The translations under genes and the position numbers were made by a program. A stretch of DNA of 64,000 bases from Parapedobacter indicus (GTDB taxonomy: Bacteria; Bacteroidota; Bacteroidia; Sphingobacteriales; Sphingobacteriaceae), in the NCBI RefSeq assembly GCF_900113765.1, contig NZ_FOQO01000001.1, forward strand, positions 124,001 to 188,000, written 5' to 3'. The notes below the pieces were generated by a model. It was not told the origin of the DNA. It did not search any database and saw nothing but the letters and a program-made list of their open reading frames with translations. The first letter of the stretch is position 1. Each line of letters starts with the position of its first letter. Positions 9,076 through 17,302 of the stretch are shown here, piece after piece.

Positions 9076-11049
9076 ATGAAAGATAAAGTACAAAAGGGCA
9101 TTCGTTTTTTTAGCACGGCATTTTCAGTAATCATGCTGGTAATGACCGGAGTAATCGTGTACGGCCAGGAACAGCTTTCGCTGCGGGACAGGGCGGATGA
9201 ATTGTACCGTACATATGAATACGCCAACGCGGCGGCTTTATATACCAGGCTGGCAGACAGCAAGCGGCCCAGACTGTCAGATCTGGAGCGGCTTGCAGAC
9301 TGCTACGCACGGATGAAGGATTACGAGGCCGCGGAGAACTGGTACGCCCGGGTGGTGGCCATGGAAGGCAGTGAAGCGGAAAACCTGCTGCGCTACGGGG
9401 AGGTGCTGAAGATGAACGCGAAATATGCCGAAGCGAAAAAGCAGCTGGAGGCCTATGCGGCGAAGACGGGTGACCGGGACGGGGTGGCAGTACAGCTGGC
9501 GGGCTGCGATTCGGCGCTGGTATGGATGGCCGATCCGACGGTGCACAGACTACGCAACGAAGGGGTAAACACATCGCTGTCGGAGTTTTCGGTTTTCCCG
9601 GCAGGGGATAAGGTCTATTACGCCGGTGAACCGGACGGGCATATGCGGGGTGCGGGGACGTATGGCTGGACGGGTAATTCGTTCCTGCGGGTGTACACGG
9701 CTGACCGTGGGGCGGACAACGGGCTTTCGAATGCGGTGATAGCGGATGAAGGGATCAACAATGTGCCGTACCATATCGGTCCGGTAGCTGCGGACGCAGC
9801 CGGTACCACGCTTTACGTAACACGCACCTACCCGGGGAAGGAGGGCAGCGTTACGCGGGAGGAACGGCGGAAGTACCGGACCCATAAGCTGGAATTATAC
9901 ATCTACACACAGGGGGACGGCGGTAGCTGGAAGGCTACACCGTTTCCCTATAACAAGGTGGAGGAATACTCGGTGGGCCATGCCGCATTGAGCAGGGACG
10001 GAAGCATCTTATACTTCGTGAGCGATATGCCCGGGGGACAGGGGGGCACGGACATCTGGTACAGCGAGCGGCAGGGGGACGGGAGCTGGGGCGCACCGGT
10101 AAACGCCGGGGAGCAGATCAACAGCTCCGGCAATGAGCTTTTCCCGAACATCGGGCCGGACGGCAGGCTGTATTATTCGAGCGACGGGTTTGCGGGCATG
10201 GGCGGACTGGACGTTTTTGAGGCCACGGGCAGCAACCAGCAATGGGCGGCACCGCGGAACCTGCGGTTTCCGGTGAATTCGCCGGGGGATGATTTTGCCT
10301 ACCTACTCACCTATGAGGGCGAAGAAGGCTTAGCCGGTTACCTGTCTTCCAACCGGAAAGGCGGCAGGGGCAGTGACGATATCTATTCGTTTACCTATGA
10401 GAAACCGAAGCTCATTATCCTGTTAAGGGGTACGGCCTCGGATAAAAATACAACCAACCGATTGGCGGATGTCTCGGTGACGCTGTACGACGGCACGCGT
10501 GAAATCGTAGCGAAGAAGCGCACGGATGAAAGCGGCACATTCGAATTCGTGCTGGATCGGGATAAATCCTACACGGTATTGGGCCAGAAGGAGAAGTACC
10601 ACGGCGATTCGGCAAAGGTAAGCACGTTGGGCATCACGGACTCGGATACGCTGGAGGTGGCGCTGCTGCTGGAGCCTGTATTCGAGGTGGGCAAAACCTT
10701 CGAGCTGGAGAATATTTACTACGACTTCGACCGGCACAACATCCGGCCGGACGCTGCGGCGATACTGGATGAGCTTGTGCGCACGCTGCGTGATAACCCG
10801 ACGCTGAAAATTGAGCTTTCGAGCCATACGGACAGCCGTGGCAGCGATGCCTACAACGAGGCGCTGTCGCAGCGGCGGGCCCAGTCGGCGGTGGATTACC
10901 TGGTGAGCCGTGGCATCGCACGCGACCGGATGGTTGCGAAGGGTTACGGGGAAACGCGGCTGGTGAACGACTGCGGCAACGGCGTGCCATGCTCCCGCGA
11001 GCAGCATCAGGCCAACCGGCGTACGGAAGTGACGGTATTGGAATATTAA
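9076..11049 (+). CDS. OmpA-family T9SS-associated protein, PorE-like (module 1)
   Basis: This 657-aa periplasmic or outer-membrane-associated protein has the PorE domain order: N-terminal hydrophobic export segment (about residues 12-32), TPR-like helices (35-130, LADCYARMKDYEAAENWY), a PD40/WD40-like propeller (about 160-450, repeated LYFVSD / LYYSSDG and GGTDIW motifs), a carboxypeptidase-regulatory-like domain (about 455-535) and a C-terminal OmpA peptidoglycan-binding domain (about 545-655; YYDFD, SSHTDSRGSD and RRAQSAVDYL). PorE anchors the T9SS to peptidoglycan in Porphyromonas gingivalis. The gene closes the module formed with the adhesin and porP. It is highly similar, at DNA level too, to 41670-43622. 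Whether it is the housekeeping PorE or a cargo-dedicated copy cannot be told from sequence. Confidence 0.9.
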   Translation: MKDKVQKGIRFFSTAFSVIMLVMTGVIVYGQEQLSLRDRADELYRTYEYANAAALYTRLADSKRPRLSDLERLADCYARMKDYEAAENWYARVVAMEGSEAENLLRYGEVLKMNAKYAEAKKQLEAYAAKTGDRDGVAVQLAGCDSALVWMADPTVHRLRNEGVNTSLSEFSVFPAGDKVYYAGEPDGHMRGAGTYGWTGNSFLRVYTADRGADNGLSNAVIADEGINNVPYHIGPVAADAAGTTLYVTRTYPGKEGSVTREERRKYRTHKLELYIYTQGDGGSWKATPFPYNKVEEYSVGHAALSRDGSILYFVSDMPGGQGGTDIWYSERQGDGSWGAPVNAGEQINSSGNELFPNIGPDGRLYYSSDGFAGMGGLDVFEATGSNQQWAAPRNLRFPVNSPGDDFAYLLTYEGEEGLAGYLSSNRKGGRGSDDIYSFTYEKPKLIILLRGTASDKNTTNRLADVSVTLYDGTREIVAKKRTDESGTFEFVLDRDKSYTVLGQKEKYHGDSAKVSTLGITDSDTLEVALLLEPVFEVGKTFELENIYYDFDRHNIRPDAAAILDELVRTLRDNPTLKIELSSHTDSRGSDAYNEALSQRRAQSAVDYLVSRGIARDRMVAKGYGETRLVNDCGNGVPCSREQHQANRRTEVTVLEY

Positions 11050-11063
11050 TATCAAACATCATC

Positions 11064-11165
11064 ATGACACAGATCATAACGGGCGTGCCGTCCTATGCCG
11101 ACGAAAGTAAGTTTATCATCGGCAGGCTTTTCAAGTTGCCCTTACGAAAATCCGCCTCAGGCTAA
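11064..11165 (+). pseudogene. Fossil 3' end of a sterol desaturase / fatty acid hydroxylase gene
   Basis: A 33-codon frame, ATG 11064 to TAA 11163-11165, begins 15 bp after the OmpA gene. Its peptide contains ITGVPSYADES and IGRLFKLP, which match the C-terminal tail of the intact hydroxylase at 21098-21958 (DNA there 21801-21885). By hand alignment I count about 12 mismatches and one single-base gap in about 85 positions. The gap turns the intact CCCTTTACG into CCCTTACG, so the frame is lost just where the conserved TKIRPW tail should follow. Only the last tenth of the gene survives and none of the histidine boxes does. It is best read as a decayed remnant of a second copy; translation of the short peptide cannot be excluded. 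Confidence 0.8.
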
Positions 11166-11253
11166 TACCGAAGCGCTGTTGAATCTGCCGTAGATTTCTC
11201 CACCTATTGCAGCAACAATTCCGGCGCGCTGTTGTTAAAAAAGAAAAACAATT

Positions 11254-11439
11254 ATGGCAGACGACAAAAGCAAAGTAGGCGGGCGTGACCGTGAACGGGT
11301 GGCGGGCAATCAGGATTACGAAATAGACTTTCTAGCAGGAAAGCTGGGGGTAAGCGCCGAAAAGGTAAGGCAGGCCATCCAGGCGGTTGGCAACGACCGT
11401 GCAAAAGTGGAGGTGTATCTTTCTAGCAATAAAAATTGA
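11254..11439 (+). CDS. DUF3606 family small protein
   Basis: The 61-aa product has the DUF3606 layout: a charged N-terminus (MADDKSKVGGRDRERV), a central D-Y-E-I-D-F segment, then a predicted helix-turn-helix-like stretch (LGVSAEKVRQAIQAVG) and a short tail. DUF3606 proteins are small, cytoplasmic and common in proteobacteria and Bacteroidota; their function is not established. ATG 11254 is the only reasonable start. It is followed 6 bp later by another small conserved gene at 11446, and the two are probably cotranscribed. Confidence 0.8.
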   Translation: MADDKSKVGGRDRERVAGNQDYEIDFLAGKLGVSAEKVRQAIQAVGNDRAKVEVYLSSNKN

Positions 11440-11445
11440 ATTGTT

Positions 11446-11625
11446 ATGCCTTGGTATCATGGCGATTATCCGCCTTCGTATAAGAACCAACCGGTTAAAC
11501 TGAGGGAAAAGGCCGTAGAAATAGCTAACGCGCTGCTTAAGGAAGGTGCGCAAGAAGGCGTTGCCATCGCAACCGGCCTAAAGCGTGCACGGGAATTTTT
11601 TCACGACCATGAACACAAAAAATAG
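11446..11625 (+). CDS. Small YdaT-N-like protein (MPW..DYPPSYKN motif)
   Basis: This 59-aa frame starts at ATG 11446, 6 bp after the DUF3606 gene, and stops with TAG at 11623-11625. The sequence MPWYHGDYPPSYKN followed by a helix rich in EKAVEIANALL and IATGLKRAREF matches a widespread family of tiny proteins that resembles the N-terminus of Bacillus subtilis YdaT, a general-stress protein (from memory of the family, not a search). It is too acidic/basic-mixed and short for a membrane protein. Function is unknown. Company with DUF3606 suggests a pair of stationary-phase or stress genes (inference). Confidence 0.72.
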   Translation: MPWYHGDYPPSYKNQPVKLREKAVEIANALLKEGAQEGVAIATGLKRAREFFHDHEHKK

Positions 11626-11751
11626 TTATTGTGGAATAGCAAACTTACCGTTCCCTTGCTGATCGTACAGGTTTAGGATGCACTGGCATTCAAAATAAAT
11701 CGGTGATCAAAGATTTTTCCCAAGATAAATTAATCGTATATGTAGACACTG

Positions 11752-12150
11752 TTACGGCACGGACATCCGAATTTCTTCTACCAATTGCTCGATACCGGCT
11801 TTGTCGTAATAGGTACAGGTCATTTTCTCCATAGATATCTGCCATTTCTCGATGCCGACTGCAGCGCACATTTTGATGAAGGTCAGAAAGTCCGTTTTGC
11901 CTTCTTGGTGTGCCTTTAGCTCAGCTTTGAACTGTTCACCATAAGCGGTGTCAGCGATCACCAATGGATCATATTTTGCCGGTATTTTTACGGTATGGTT
12001 TTCGCCGCCGTGATAGTCGATATGCCCATCTATTACATAGGCTTCGTAATGTGTGACTCCCAAAGCTTTAATTTCCTTGATGTACGCAGGAAAGTCCGCT
12101 CCAGATTTCACTTTGCGGTGTGCTGTCTTGATTTGTTCTACTGTAAACAT
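11752..12150 (-). CDS. DUF1398 family protein
   Basis: From ATG 12150 the product is 132 aa, MFTVEQIKTAHRKVKSGADF onward, and covers the DUF1398 (YbcV-like) domain end to end, including YIKEIKALGV, HYEAYVIDGH and CTYYDKAG. An upstream in-frame TTG at 12174 would add eight residues, but the family begins at MFTVEQI, so I prefer 12150. Biochemical function of the family is not known. The next gene upstream on the same strand is the AraC regulator at 12258, 108 bp away, which may or may not control it. Confidence 0.85.
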   Translation of the reverse strand: MFTVEQIKTAHRKVKSGADFPAYIKEIKALGVTHYEAYVIDGHIDYHGGENHTVKIPAKYDPLVIADTAYGEQFKAELKAHQEGKTDFLTFIKMCAAVGIEKWQISMEKMTCTYYDKAGIEQLVEEIRMSVP

Positions 12151-12257
12151 CGCATTTTCTTTTTTAACTGTCAAACGATTTGTTGAATCTTTGTATTAAG
12201 ATTACATTGCAAAGATGCACTGCCGAAAAATGCTGGAATTGTAAAAAATCGTTTTTC

Positions 12258-13049
12258 TTACAAGAAGCGTTTAAAATTTTCAGGCGTATCTCCCGTATAT
12301 TGCTTGAAGTCTTTAACGAAGTGTGCCTGATCGAAAAAGTTATGCTGATAGCATAGTTCGATGAGCGATTTTGTGTGATTCAAGTTGTCGAGTACTGCAT
12401 TGAAACGGATGATAGAGGCAAATTTTTTAGGCGTGGTTCCGACCATCTTTCTGAAACGCTTTTCGAGCGGGCTTTGACTGATACCCAGCTTTTCGTTTAA
12501 CTCCTTAATGCGGATGGCTCCTTTACTTTGGCGAATGAGCTTTACGGCTTCTGCTATAAGTTTATCCGTTTGTATATCTTTAAGTTGTGATGACAGAAAT
12601 TGTTCAACGATTTTTATCCGTTGATTGTCCGTGGCTGCACAGGTTAGTTTTTCTTCTACCTCGTTGATACTTCTTGCGTCGAAAACATCATTGAGTGGAA
12701 TGCTTAGATTAAATAATTCGTGGGAGGGGAGCATAGCAAAATTGGAAAATCCGGTTTCCGTAAAGTAAACCAAAATGGTTCCAATGTTTGCCGAACCCCT
12801 GAAAATTTTATAGCCGTCCGTAATCCCGGTTATGCCGGCAGAAGCAAGATGGTTTACCGCCCTGTCTTTTACTGTTGAAAGCTGACCGTTATATTGAAAT
12901 CCGACTACTAATCCCGATGAAGGAAAAACCTTGTATTCATTTTCGCATTCACTTTCCGACACCACGAAGTATTTGATGTAGGGCTTTAGTGCTTCTATCG
13001 GTATGTATTTGTCAAACCTCATTCGTTTTACGTTGGTTTTAACGGTCAT
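12258..13049 (-). CDS. AraC family transcriptional regulator
   Basis: The 263-aa product has an N-terminal ligand or dimerisation-type region that opens MRFDKYIPIEALKPYIKYF and runs to about residue 150. A C-terminal AraC double helix-turn-helix follows (about 170-260), with LNEKLGISQSPLEKRFRKM as the first HTH and CYQHNFFDQAHFVKDFKQY as the second, ending TPENFKRF. ATG 13049 and ATG 13022 are both possible; the conserved domain starts at the second. It should bind DNA directly; its effector and target are unknown. It lies between DUF1398 (downstream) and the cytochrome c gene (upstream), all on the minus strand. Confidence 0.88.
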   Translation of the reverse strand: MTVKTNVKRMRFDKYIPIEALKPYIKYFVVSESECENEYKVFPSSGLVVGFQYNGQLSTVKDRAVNHLASAGITGITDGYKIFRGSANIGTILVYFTETGFSNFAMLPSHELFNLSIPLNDVFDARSINEVEEKLTCAATDNQRIKIVEQFLSSQLKDIQTDKLIAEAVKLIRQSKGAIRIKELNEKLGISQSPLEKRFRKMVGTTPKKFASIIRFNAVLDNLNHTKSLIELCYQHNFFDQAHFVKDFKQYTGDTPENFKRFL

Positions 13050-13193
13050 TTCTTACCATACGATGTTGTCGTTCGTTGCCTTACCGTCAACGTTTAGTTA
13101 TTTCGTGGACGAAATTTAACAATTCGTTTTCAATCTGCCCAGTTAAATTTTTGGGGAGTGAAAGCGTTGCGGGGACTTTCTTGCAGGAGACAG

Positions 13194-14171
13194 TTACCTT
13201 TTTGCATAGCTTCTGACCAGAATAGGTACATTCTTCGGTTCCAGACTTTTTAAGTAGACGTAAATAGCTTCGAGATCTTGCTTGCTCATGCCGGCATACA
13301 TTGTCCACGGCATAGGCGAATTGAGCTCGTCCTTAGCCATTGGTTTGGGATGGTAACTGCTATCCGCATACGCCTTAAATTTATTTACAAAAAGCGCTTT
13401 CGTCCATGCTCCGATCCCAGTCTCCGGGTGCATGGTAATATTAGGAGCACGGATGACACCCGCAGGCTGACGAAATTCCATGCCGCCACCGAATTCACTA
13501 CCGGGCACTACCTGCCCTTTATCCTGTTTGCTATGACAGTCGACACAGCCTGCAACGTTAACCAAATACGCACCGTAGTTAGTCGTATCACTTGGCAATG
13601 GTTTCAATTGGTGGACCGCAGGCGACGGAGATAGCTTGTTCAGGAGATTGACCGGAAAATCCAATTCAGGTGCAGGAATATCATTCTTGACAGCCGGTAG
13701 TGTCCGTAAGTAGGCGATGATGCTGTACACATCTGCTTTGTCCATCTGCCCGAAACGGTGATAGCCCATGACTGGAAACAGGGCTCGACCGTCCTTGCCT
13801 ACCCCCGCGGTAACGGCACGGTAGATCTCACCGTCTGTCCAATCGGACAAGCCGTAGGGCGTCAGATTGGTGGAATAGATCGTGCCCGGAAATCCAGCTT
13901 CTTTTGCAAATAGCTCCCCACCGCTTCCTTCGGTTCCTTTTGTTATAGGGCCACTAAAGACGTGCCAGTTCCGTTGGCTGTGGCAGTCCATACATACCGC
14001 CACATGCATGGCTAAATATTCTCCTCTTTCTATGCTTGCACTATCGCTACTAACCTTAATATCCGGCGCATCGCCTACATTCGGCATCGCAAAATTTACA
14101 TACAAACCGGTGCCCAATGCCAGAAATATGACCACACCCATGACAATGCCGAAAACTTTTAAAAATTTCAT
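13194..14171 (-). CDS. Membrane-anchored diheme c-type cytochrome
   Basis: A 325-aa protein with one N-terminal membrane anchor (about residues 5-27) and two haem c sites, CMDCH at 60-64 and CVDCH at 209-213, each inside a cytochrome c fold of about 130 residues. Candidate distal Met ligands lie in MGYHRF (135-140) and in PMPWTMYAGM near residue 285. The arrangement resembles the cytochrome subunits of membrane dehydrogenases. No flavin or quinoprotein subunit lies beside it, so its electron donor is unknown. A candidate LytTR-type binding site lies at 14258-14286, 87-115 bp upstream of the start. Confidence 0.9.
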   Translation of the reverse strand: MKFLKVFGIVMGVVIFLALGTGLYVNFAMPNVGDAPDIKVSSDSASIERGEYLAMHVAVCMDCHSQRNWHVFSGPITKGTEGSGGELFAKEAGFPGTIYSTNLTPYGLSDWTDGEIYRAVTAGVGKDGRALFPVMGYHRFGQMDKADVYSIIAYLRTLPAVKNDIPAPELDFPVNLLNKLSPSPAVHQLKPLPSDTTNYGAYLVNVAGCVDCHSKQDKGQVVPGSEFGGGMEFRQPAGVIRAPNITMHPETGIGAWTKALFVNKFKAYADSSYHPKPMAKDELNSPMPWTMYAGMSKQDLEAIYVYLKSLEPKNVPILVRSYAKR

Positions 14172-14257
14172 GTTTTATTCGTTTATGTAAGTTGCATTCG
14201 AGAAAACAGATATTCATTTTTACAAATATCAACCGGTGTTAGTGGTTGTCCAATAAA

Positions 14258-14286
14258 GATCGACAGACAGCTTATTTATGACGACA
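14258..14286 (-). promoter_or_regulatory. Candidate LytTR-type site upstream of the cytochrome c gene
   Basis: Read on the minus strand, two half-sites TGTCGTC and TGTCGAT lie 21 bp apart, with a GC dinucleotide at spacer positions 9-10. The same half-site, the same 21-bp step and the same GC occur at 16224-16252 and 16323-16351. A two-turn spacing of direct repeats is the usual arrangement for LytTR regulators such as AgrA and ComE. This copy is less perfect than the others. Confidence 0.5.
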
Positions 14287-14309
14287 AACGGCAGAAATAT
14301 AGCGTAAAC

Positions 14310-15023
14310 TTATCTCAGCCGTTTACGGAGTTCATCTTTATAATTTCTGCCAATAGGTAGTTCCTTGCCTAAGATTTCAATAGCAAAGGAATGATAACTT
14401 TGGACTTTTTCAATAGAAACAATAAAGGAACGGTGTATCCGGACAAATTTTTCTTCGGGCAGTAGCTCCGCCAACACGCTGATTTTCTGCTTACTGATAT
14501 ACGTCTTGTCGGCTAGGACAACTTTAATATAGTCTTTTAGGCTTTCTACCCAATAAATATCGTCTACATTAAGCTTCACATTTTTGCGGTCGACACGGAG
14601 ATAAAGAAAACTTTCGTTCTTGACATTTGACGTTGAGCTGGATGCCCTAATGGGCAAGAAATCAGGTCGGTAACCATGGAATACCTTATCCATTGCCTTT
14701 AAAAAGCGATCGAAAGGAATGGGTTTGAGCAGGTAGTCCACGGCATTCAGGTCAAATCCTTCAAGGGCATAATCCTGATAAGCGGTAGTAAAGATAATCC
14801 GGGGTGGATTCTTTAGCGTTCTGACCAGGTCCGTACCGAGTAGTCCCGGCATCTTAATGTCGAGAAATAGCAGATCGATCTTGTTCTTCTGGAGAATCTG
14901 GAATGCCTGCACTGCATTGCTACATTTAGCCACCAGTTGCAAGTCCGGAAAGTTGGCTATATATTTTTCGATAATGTCGAGTGCATGAGGTTCGTCATCG
15001 ACAATGACTGTTTTTATTTCCAT
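14310..15023 (-). CDS. LytTR family response regulator
   Basis: The 237-aa product has a receiver domain at about 3-118, with acidic pocket D9/D10, phosphoacceptor D55 in LLFLDIKMPG, T79/T80 and K100 in DYLLKP. The LytTR DNA-binding domain spans about 137-235 (YLRVDRKNVKLNVDDIYWVE, then FVRIHRSFIVS and LPIGRNYKD). It overlaps the 3' end of the histidine kinase gene by 10 bp, so the two are translationally coupled and form one two-component system. Candidate targets are marked by the 21-bp-spaced GTCGAC sites in front of the kinase operon, the yceI gene and the cytochrome gene. Confidence 0.95.
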   Translation of the reverse strand: MEIKTVIVDDEPHALDIIEKYIANFPDLQLVAKCSNAVQAFQILQKNKIDLLFLDIKMPGLLGTDLVRTLKNPPRIIFTTAYQDYALEGFDLNAVDYLLKPIPFDRFLKAMDKVFHGYRPDFLPIRASSSTSNVKNESFLYLRVDRKNVKLNVDDIYWVESLKDYIKVVLADKTYISKQKISVLAELLPEEKFVRIHRSFIVSIEKVQSYHSFAIEILGKELPIGRNYKDELRKRLR

Positions 15024-16186
15024 GACCGACTGGTTTTGGTTTTCGAAAAAATAGTAGCCATATGACCTGAATCAAACGAAGCTTCTCTTTCCGTTGTTGT
15101 TGCCAAATAGGGGACTGTACCAAAGTTTATCTGTAGAATTGCCAGATACATATCTTCTTCATCATAGATGGTTAACCGATGGGTTTCAGGATACATCAAC
15201 TCGAGCCGCTTTTTTAAATTCTGAAGACCAATGTTGCCACAGGCCGCGTCCCGCTCGATCGGCTGACTCGGCTTGCTGTTAGATACTTTTAGTTTCAGCT
15301 GATAGGCATCCACATCGAGGTCTATATTAATCCAGGCCTCCTCGGTTATCTCGCTGGCTCCATGCTTAAAGGCATTTTCGATCAGCGGGATCATCAATAG
15401 GGGAGAGACGCGTTGATCCGCTATCGTTCCTTTTATACTGAAATTAAGATCTAAGCGGTCTCCATAGCGCAGTTGTTCCAACGTTAGGTAATTTTGTATA
15501 ATGACCACATCCCGCTTCAGCGATACGTAATCGGCATTGCACTCGTAAAGCATGTAACGCAGTATATCCGATAACCCCAATACCACCTCCGGTGATTTGG
15601 GCGATTGATTGAGCGTGAGCGCATATAGATTATTCAGGGTGTTAAAAAGGAAATGCGGATGGATCTGTGACTTCAAAAAATTGAGCTCGGCCTGTAACGC
15701 GACCTGCTTGCGCTCATACCACATGCGGAAAAACTTAATGACCAGCGCTATCCATACGACCGAATTGCTCTGCTCCAACCCATGAATCAGGTACTCCATG
15801 TTTGTAAGCTGCTCCAAAAAGGTACCCTTTATTTTCTGCCATTTCCAGTCAGGATTAAGTTTACGCATCTCCTTAAAAAAATAGGGATCCGCAAAAAGAA
15901 TCTCAATGATCCGGTACATCAGCACGCAACCGACAGCAAGGAGGACAAAGCACAGCGTCAACTGTAAAAATTTCCGGGTGTAGAGGTATTTGGGAATAAT
16001 TACATAGCTCAGGGTATAGAAATAGACAACATGTACGGGAAGCAACATCATGACGGTATTGAATGCTGCCTTAAATCCGGGCCCTTCCACCTCGAACAGC
16101 GTGGTTAGGAAGACGACAATACACAACCAAAAAGTCACGTGCATAAGCACACGACCGTTAGCCGTCCATCTGGTGTTCATTTCCAT
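15014..16186 (-). CDS. LytS/YehU-type sensor histidine kinase
   Basis: An integral-membrane kinase of 390 aa. Four hydrophobic helices occupy about residues 12-100, and a further hydrophobic segment lies near 140-152. A His_kinase domain follows, with the phosphoacceptor motif HPHFLFN (about residues 176-182) and NTLNNLYALTL after it, then a HATPase domain with PLIENAFKHG and GNIGLQNLKKRLELMYP. There is no large extracellular sensor domain. The frame extends upstream to a TTG at 16192, but ATG 16186 is a better start. It partners the overlapping LytTR regulator. A candidate binding site 39-66 bp before its start suggests autoregulation. Confidence 0.93.
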   Translation of the reverse strand: MEMNTRWTANGRVLMHVTFWLCIVVFLTTLFEVEGPGFKAAFNTVMMLLPVHVVYFYTLSYVIIPKYLYTRKFLQLTLCFVLLAVGCVLMYRIIEILFADPYFFKEMRKLNPDWKWQKIKGTFLEQLTNMEYLIHGLEQSNSVVWIALVIKFFRMWYERKQVALQAELNFLKSQIHPHFLFNTLNNLYALTLNQSPKSPEVVLGLSDILRYMLYECNADYVSLKRDVVIIQNYLTLEQLRYGDRLDLNFSIKGTIADQRVSPLLMIPLIENAFKHGASEITEEAWINIDLDVDAYQLKLKVSNSKPSQPIERDAACGNIGLQNLKKRLELMYPETHRLTIYDEEDMYLAILQINFGTVPYLATTTEREASFDSGHMATIFSKTKTSRSWK

Positions 16187-16223
16187 ATACAAAAGTATTT
16201 AATTTCCGAAGATTCCAAGCAAC

Positions 16224-16252
16224 GGTCGACAGTGTGCAATTATTTGTCGACC
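16224..16252 (-). promoter_or_regulatory. Candidate LytTR-type site facing the kinase operon
   Basis: Two GTCGAC cores at 16225 and 16246 are exactly 21 bp apart. With one more base on each side they form a perfect inverted repeat, GGTCGACA and TGTCGACC. On the minus strand the spacer carries GC at positions 9-10, as in the other two sites. It lies 39-66 bp before the kinase ATG. Confidence 0.62.
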
Positions 16253-16322
16253 AACGACATATCCTACGATTTACGACCTTTTCAATGGCAGGGTCGCATC
16301 GCGTAGTATATTTCCAGCTAAG

Positions 16323-16351
16323 TGTCGACGAAATCATGCATTCCGTCGACG
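16323..16351 (+). promoter_or_regulatory. Candidate LytTR-type site facing yceI
   Basis: GTCGAC cores at 16324 and 16345 are again 21 bp apart, with GC at spacer positions 9-10. The site lies 55-83 bp before the ATG of the YceI lipoprotein gene. It is 99 bp from the matching site that faces the kinase operon. Confidence 0.62.
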
Positions 16352-16405
16352 GCGTTATCAGTCAGCTATCAAAGTAAGGATACTTGCAGAAAAATTAATT
16401 GAAGC

Positions 16406-17029
16406 ATGAAAATGAAAAATGTAATGATTGCCATTTGCTTGTCTGTTGTATTTATGGCATGCAAAAAAGAAAATGGATCAGTAGCAGCGGGAGAAGAGGT
16501 ACTGGCTGTGGAAACAGGTTCCACTGCAGCTTGGAAGGGGTACCTTGAAACGGGCTATTTTAATTCGGGTACGATCGCACTGGAGGCGGAGGACTTCCTA
16601 TTAAAAGGCGAAGAGATCACGGGTGGGGAAATTAGTATTCCCATTTCTTCTATTGTCGTCACGAATGATCTGCCGGCGGATAAAAAGCTGGAACTGACAC
16701 ATCACCTGCAAAGCGCAGATTTTTTTAACCTGGCTCTTTATCCACAGGTGGTTTACACGGTACGTTCGGCGCAGAAAACCGCTGCAGTTGATCCCAAAGG
16801 CAATAATTATTTGATCAAAGGGGATTTCAAGCTGTTGGGTAAATCACTTCCGTTGGATATTCCTGCCAAGATTGCGATTTCTGCTACGGATGTGGAGATC
16901 GTTTCCAATTTCACGTTTGATCGTACCAAATGGGGGATGACCTATGCTTCTGACGTCAATCTACCGGCAGCGGACAAGATCAAGAATGAAATCGAAGTAG
17001 ATATAGACCTGAAAGCAATCCGATTTTAG
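16406..17029 (+). CDS. YceI family lipoprotein
   Basis: The 207-aa product has a short lipoprotein signal ending in FMAC, with the acylated Cys at residue 19, then a YceI lipocalin-like beta-barrel domain (about 35-205). Visible YceI features are ISIPISSIVV, LTHHLQSADFF, YLIKGDFKLLGKS and FDRTKWGM. YceI proteins bind polyisoprenoid-type lipids, including quinone precursors, in the envelope; the ligand here is unknown. The gene is transcribed divergently from the LytTR kinase operon and has its own copy of the candidate binding site, so it is probably a target of that system (inference). Confidence 0.9.
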   Translation: MKMKNVMIAICLSVVFMACKKENGSVAAGEEVLAVETGSTAAWKGYLETGYFNSGTIALEAEDFLLKGEEITGGEISIPISSIVVTNDLPADKKLELTHHLQSADFFNLALYPQVVYTVRSAQKTAAVDPKGNNYLIKGDFKLLGKSLPLDIPAKIAISATDVEIVSNFTFDRTKWGMTYASDVNLPAADKIKNEIEVDIDLKAIRF

Positions 17030-17124
17030 TGGGACGCGCCGATCCTGCAAATCAGCGGATTGATAAACGCACTGCTACGCACATTCTAAAACAACACAAG
17101 GTTTTAAATCACACTTAAAGAAAG

Positions 17125-17276
17125 ATGAACAGCGAAAAGCAATTGATTTTGGACTTTATCAATACGGTCTGGAATAGACGGGAGACGGATTCTTTCAGGA
17201 TAAGAAGGAAAGCTTAATCCCCCTTGAAAACATTGAAGGTTTTAGGCTGTTAATCATAGAGAATCAAAGGTATTGA
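17125..17276 (+). pseudogene. Remnant of a SnoaL/NTF2-like gene with the middle deleted
   Basis: The frame from ATG 17125 begins MNSEKQLILDFINTVWNRRETDS, like the first helix of SnoaL-like polyketide-cyclase-fold proteins, and then runs to a stop at 17215-17217. From about 17193, in another frame, the sequence reads sensibly again as IPLENIEGFRLLIIENQRY and a stop at 17274-17276, like a protein C-terminus. The simplest reading is a gene of usual size (about 120-140 codons) whose central part was lost. The family assignment rests on short ends only. Confidence 0.45.
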
Positions 17277-17302
17277 AGCTTATTTTAACCAAAAACAGCA
17301 CC

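Noticed and set aside
11626-11709. Minus-strand fragment reading FECQCILNLYDQQGNGKF and ending in a stop
   Set aside because: It looks somewhat protein-like but has no start codon, is only 26 codons long after a TGA, and I cannot match it to a family; it could be a further gene remnant.
13087-13308. 73-aa minus-strand frame overlapping the end of the cytochrome c gene
   Set aside because: It mostly lies out of frame within the cytochrome coding region and has no recognisable domain.
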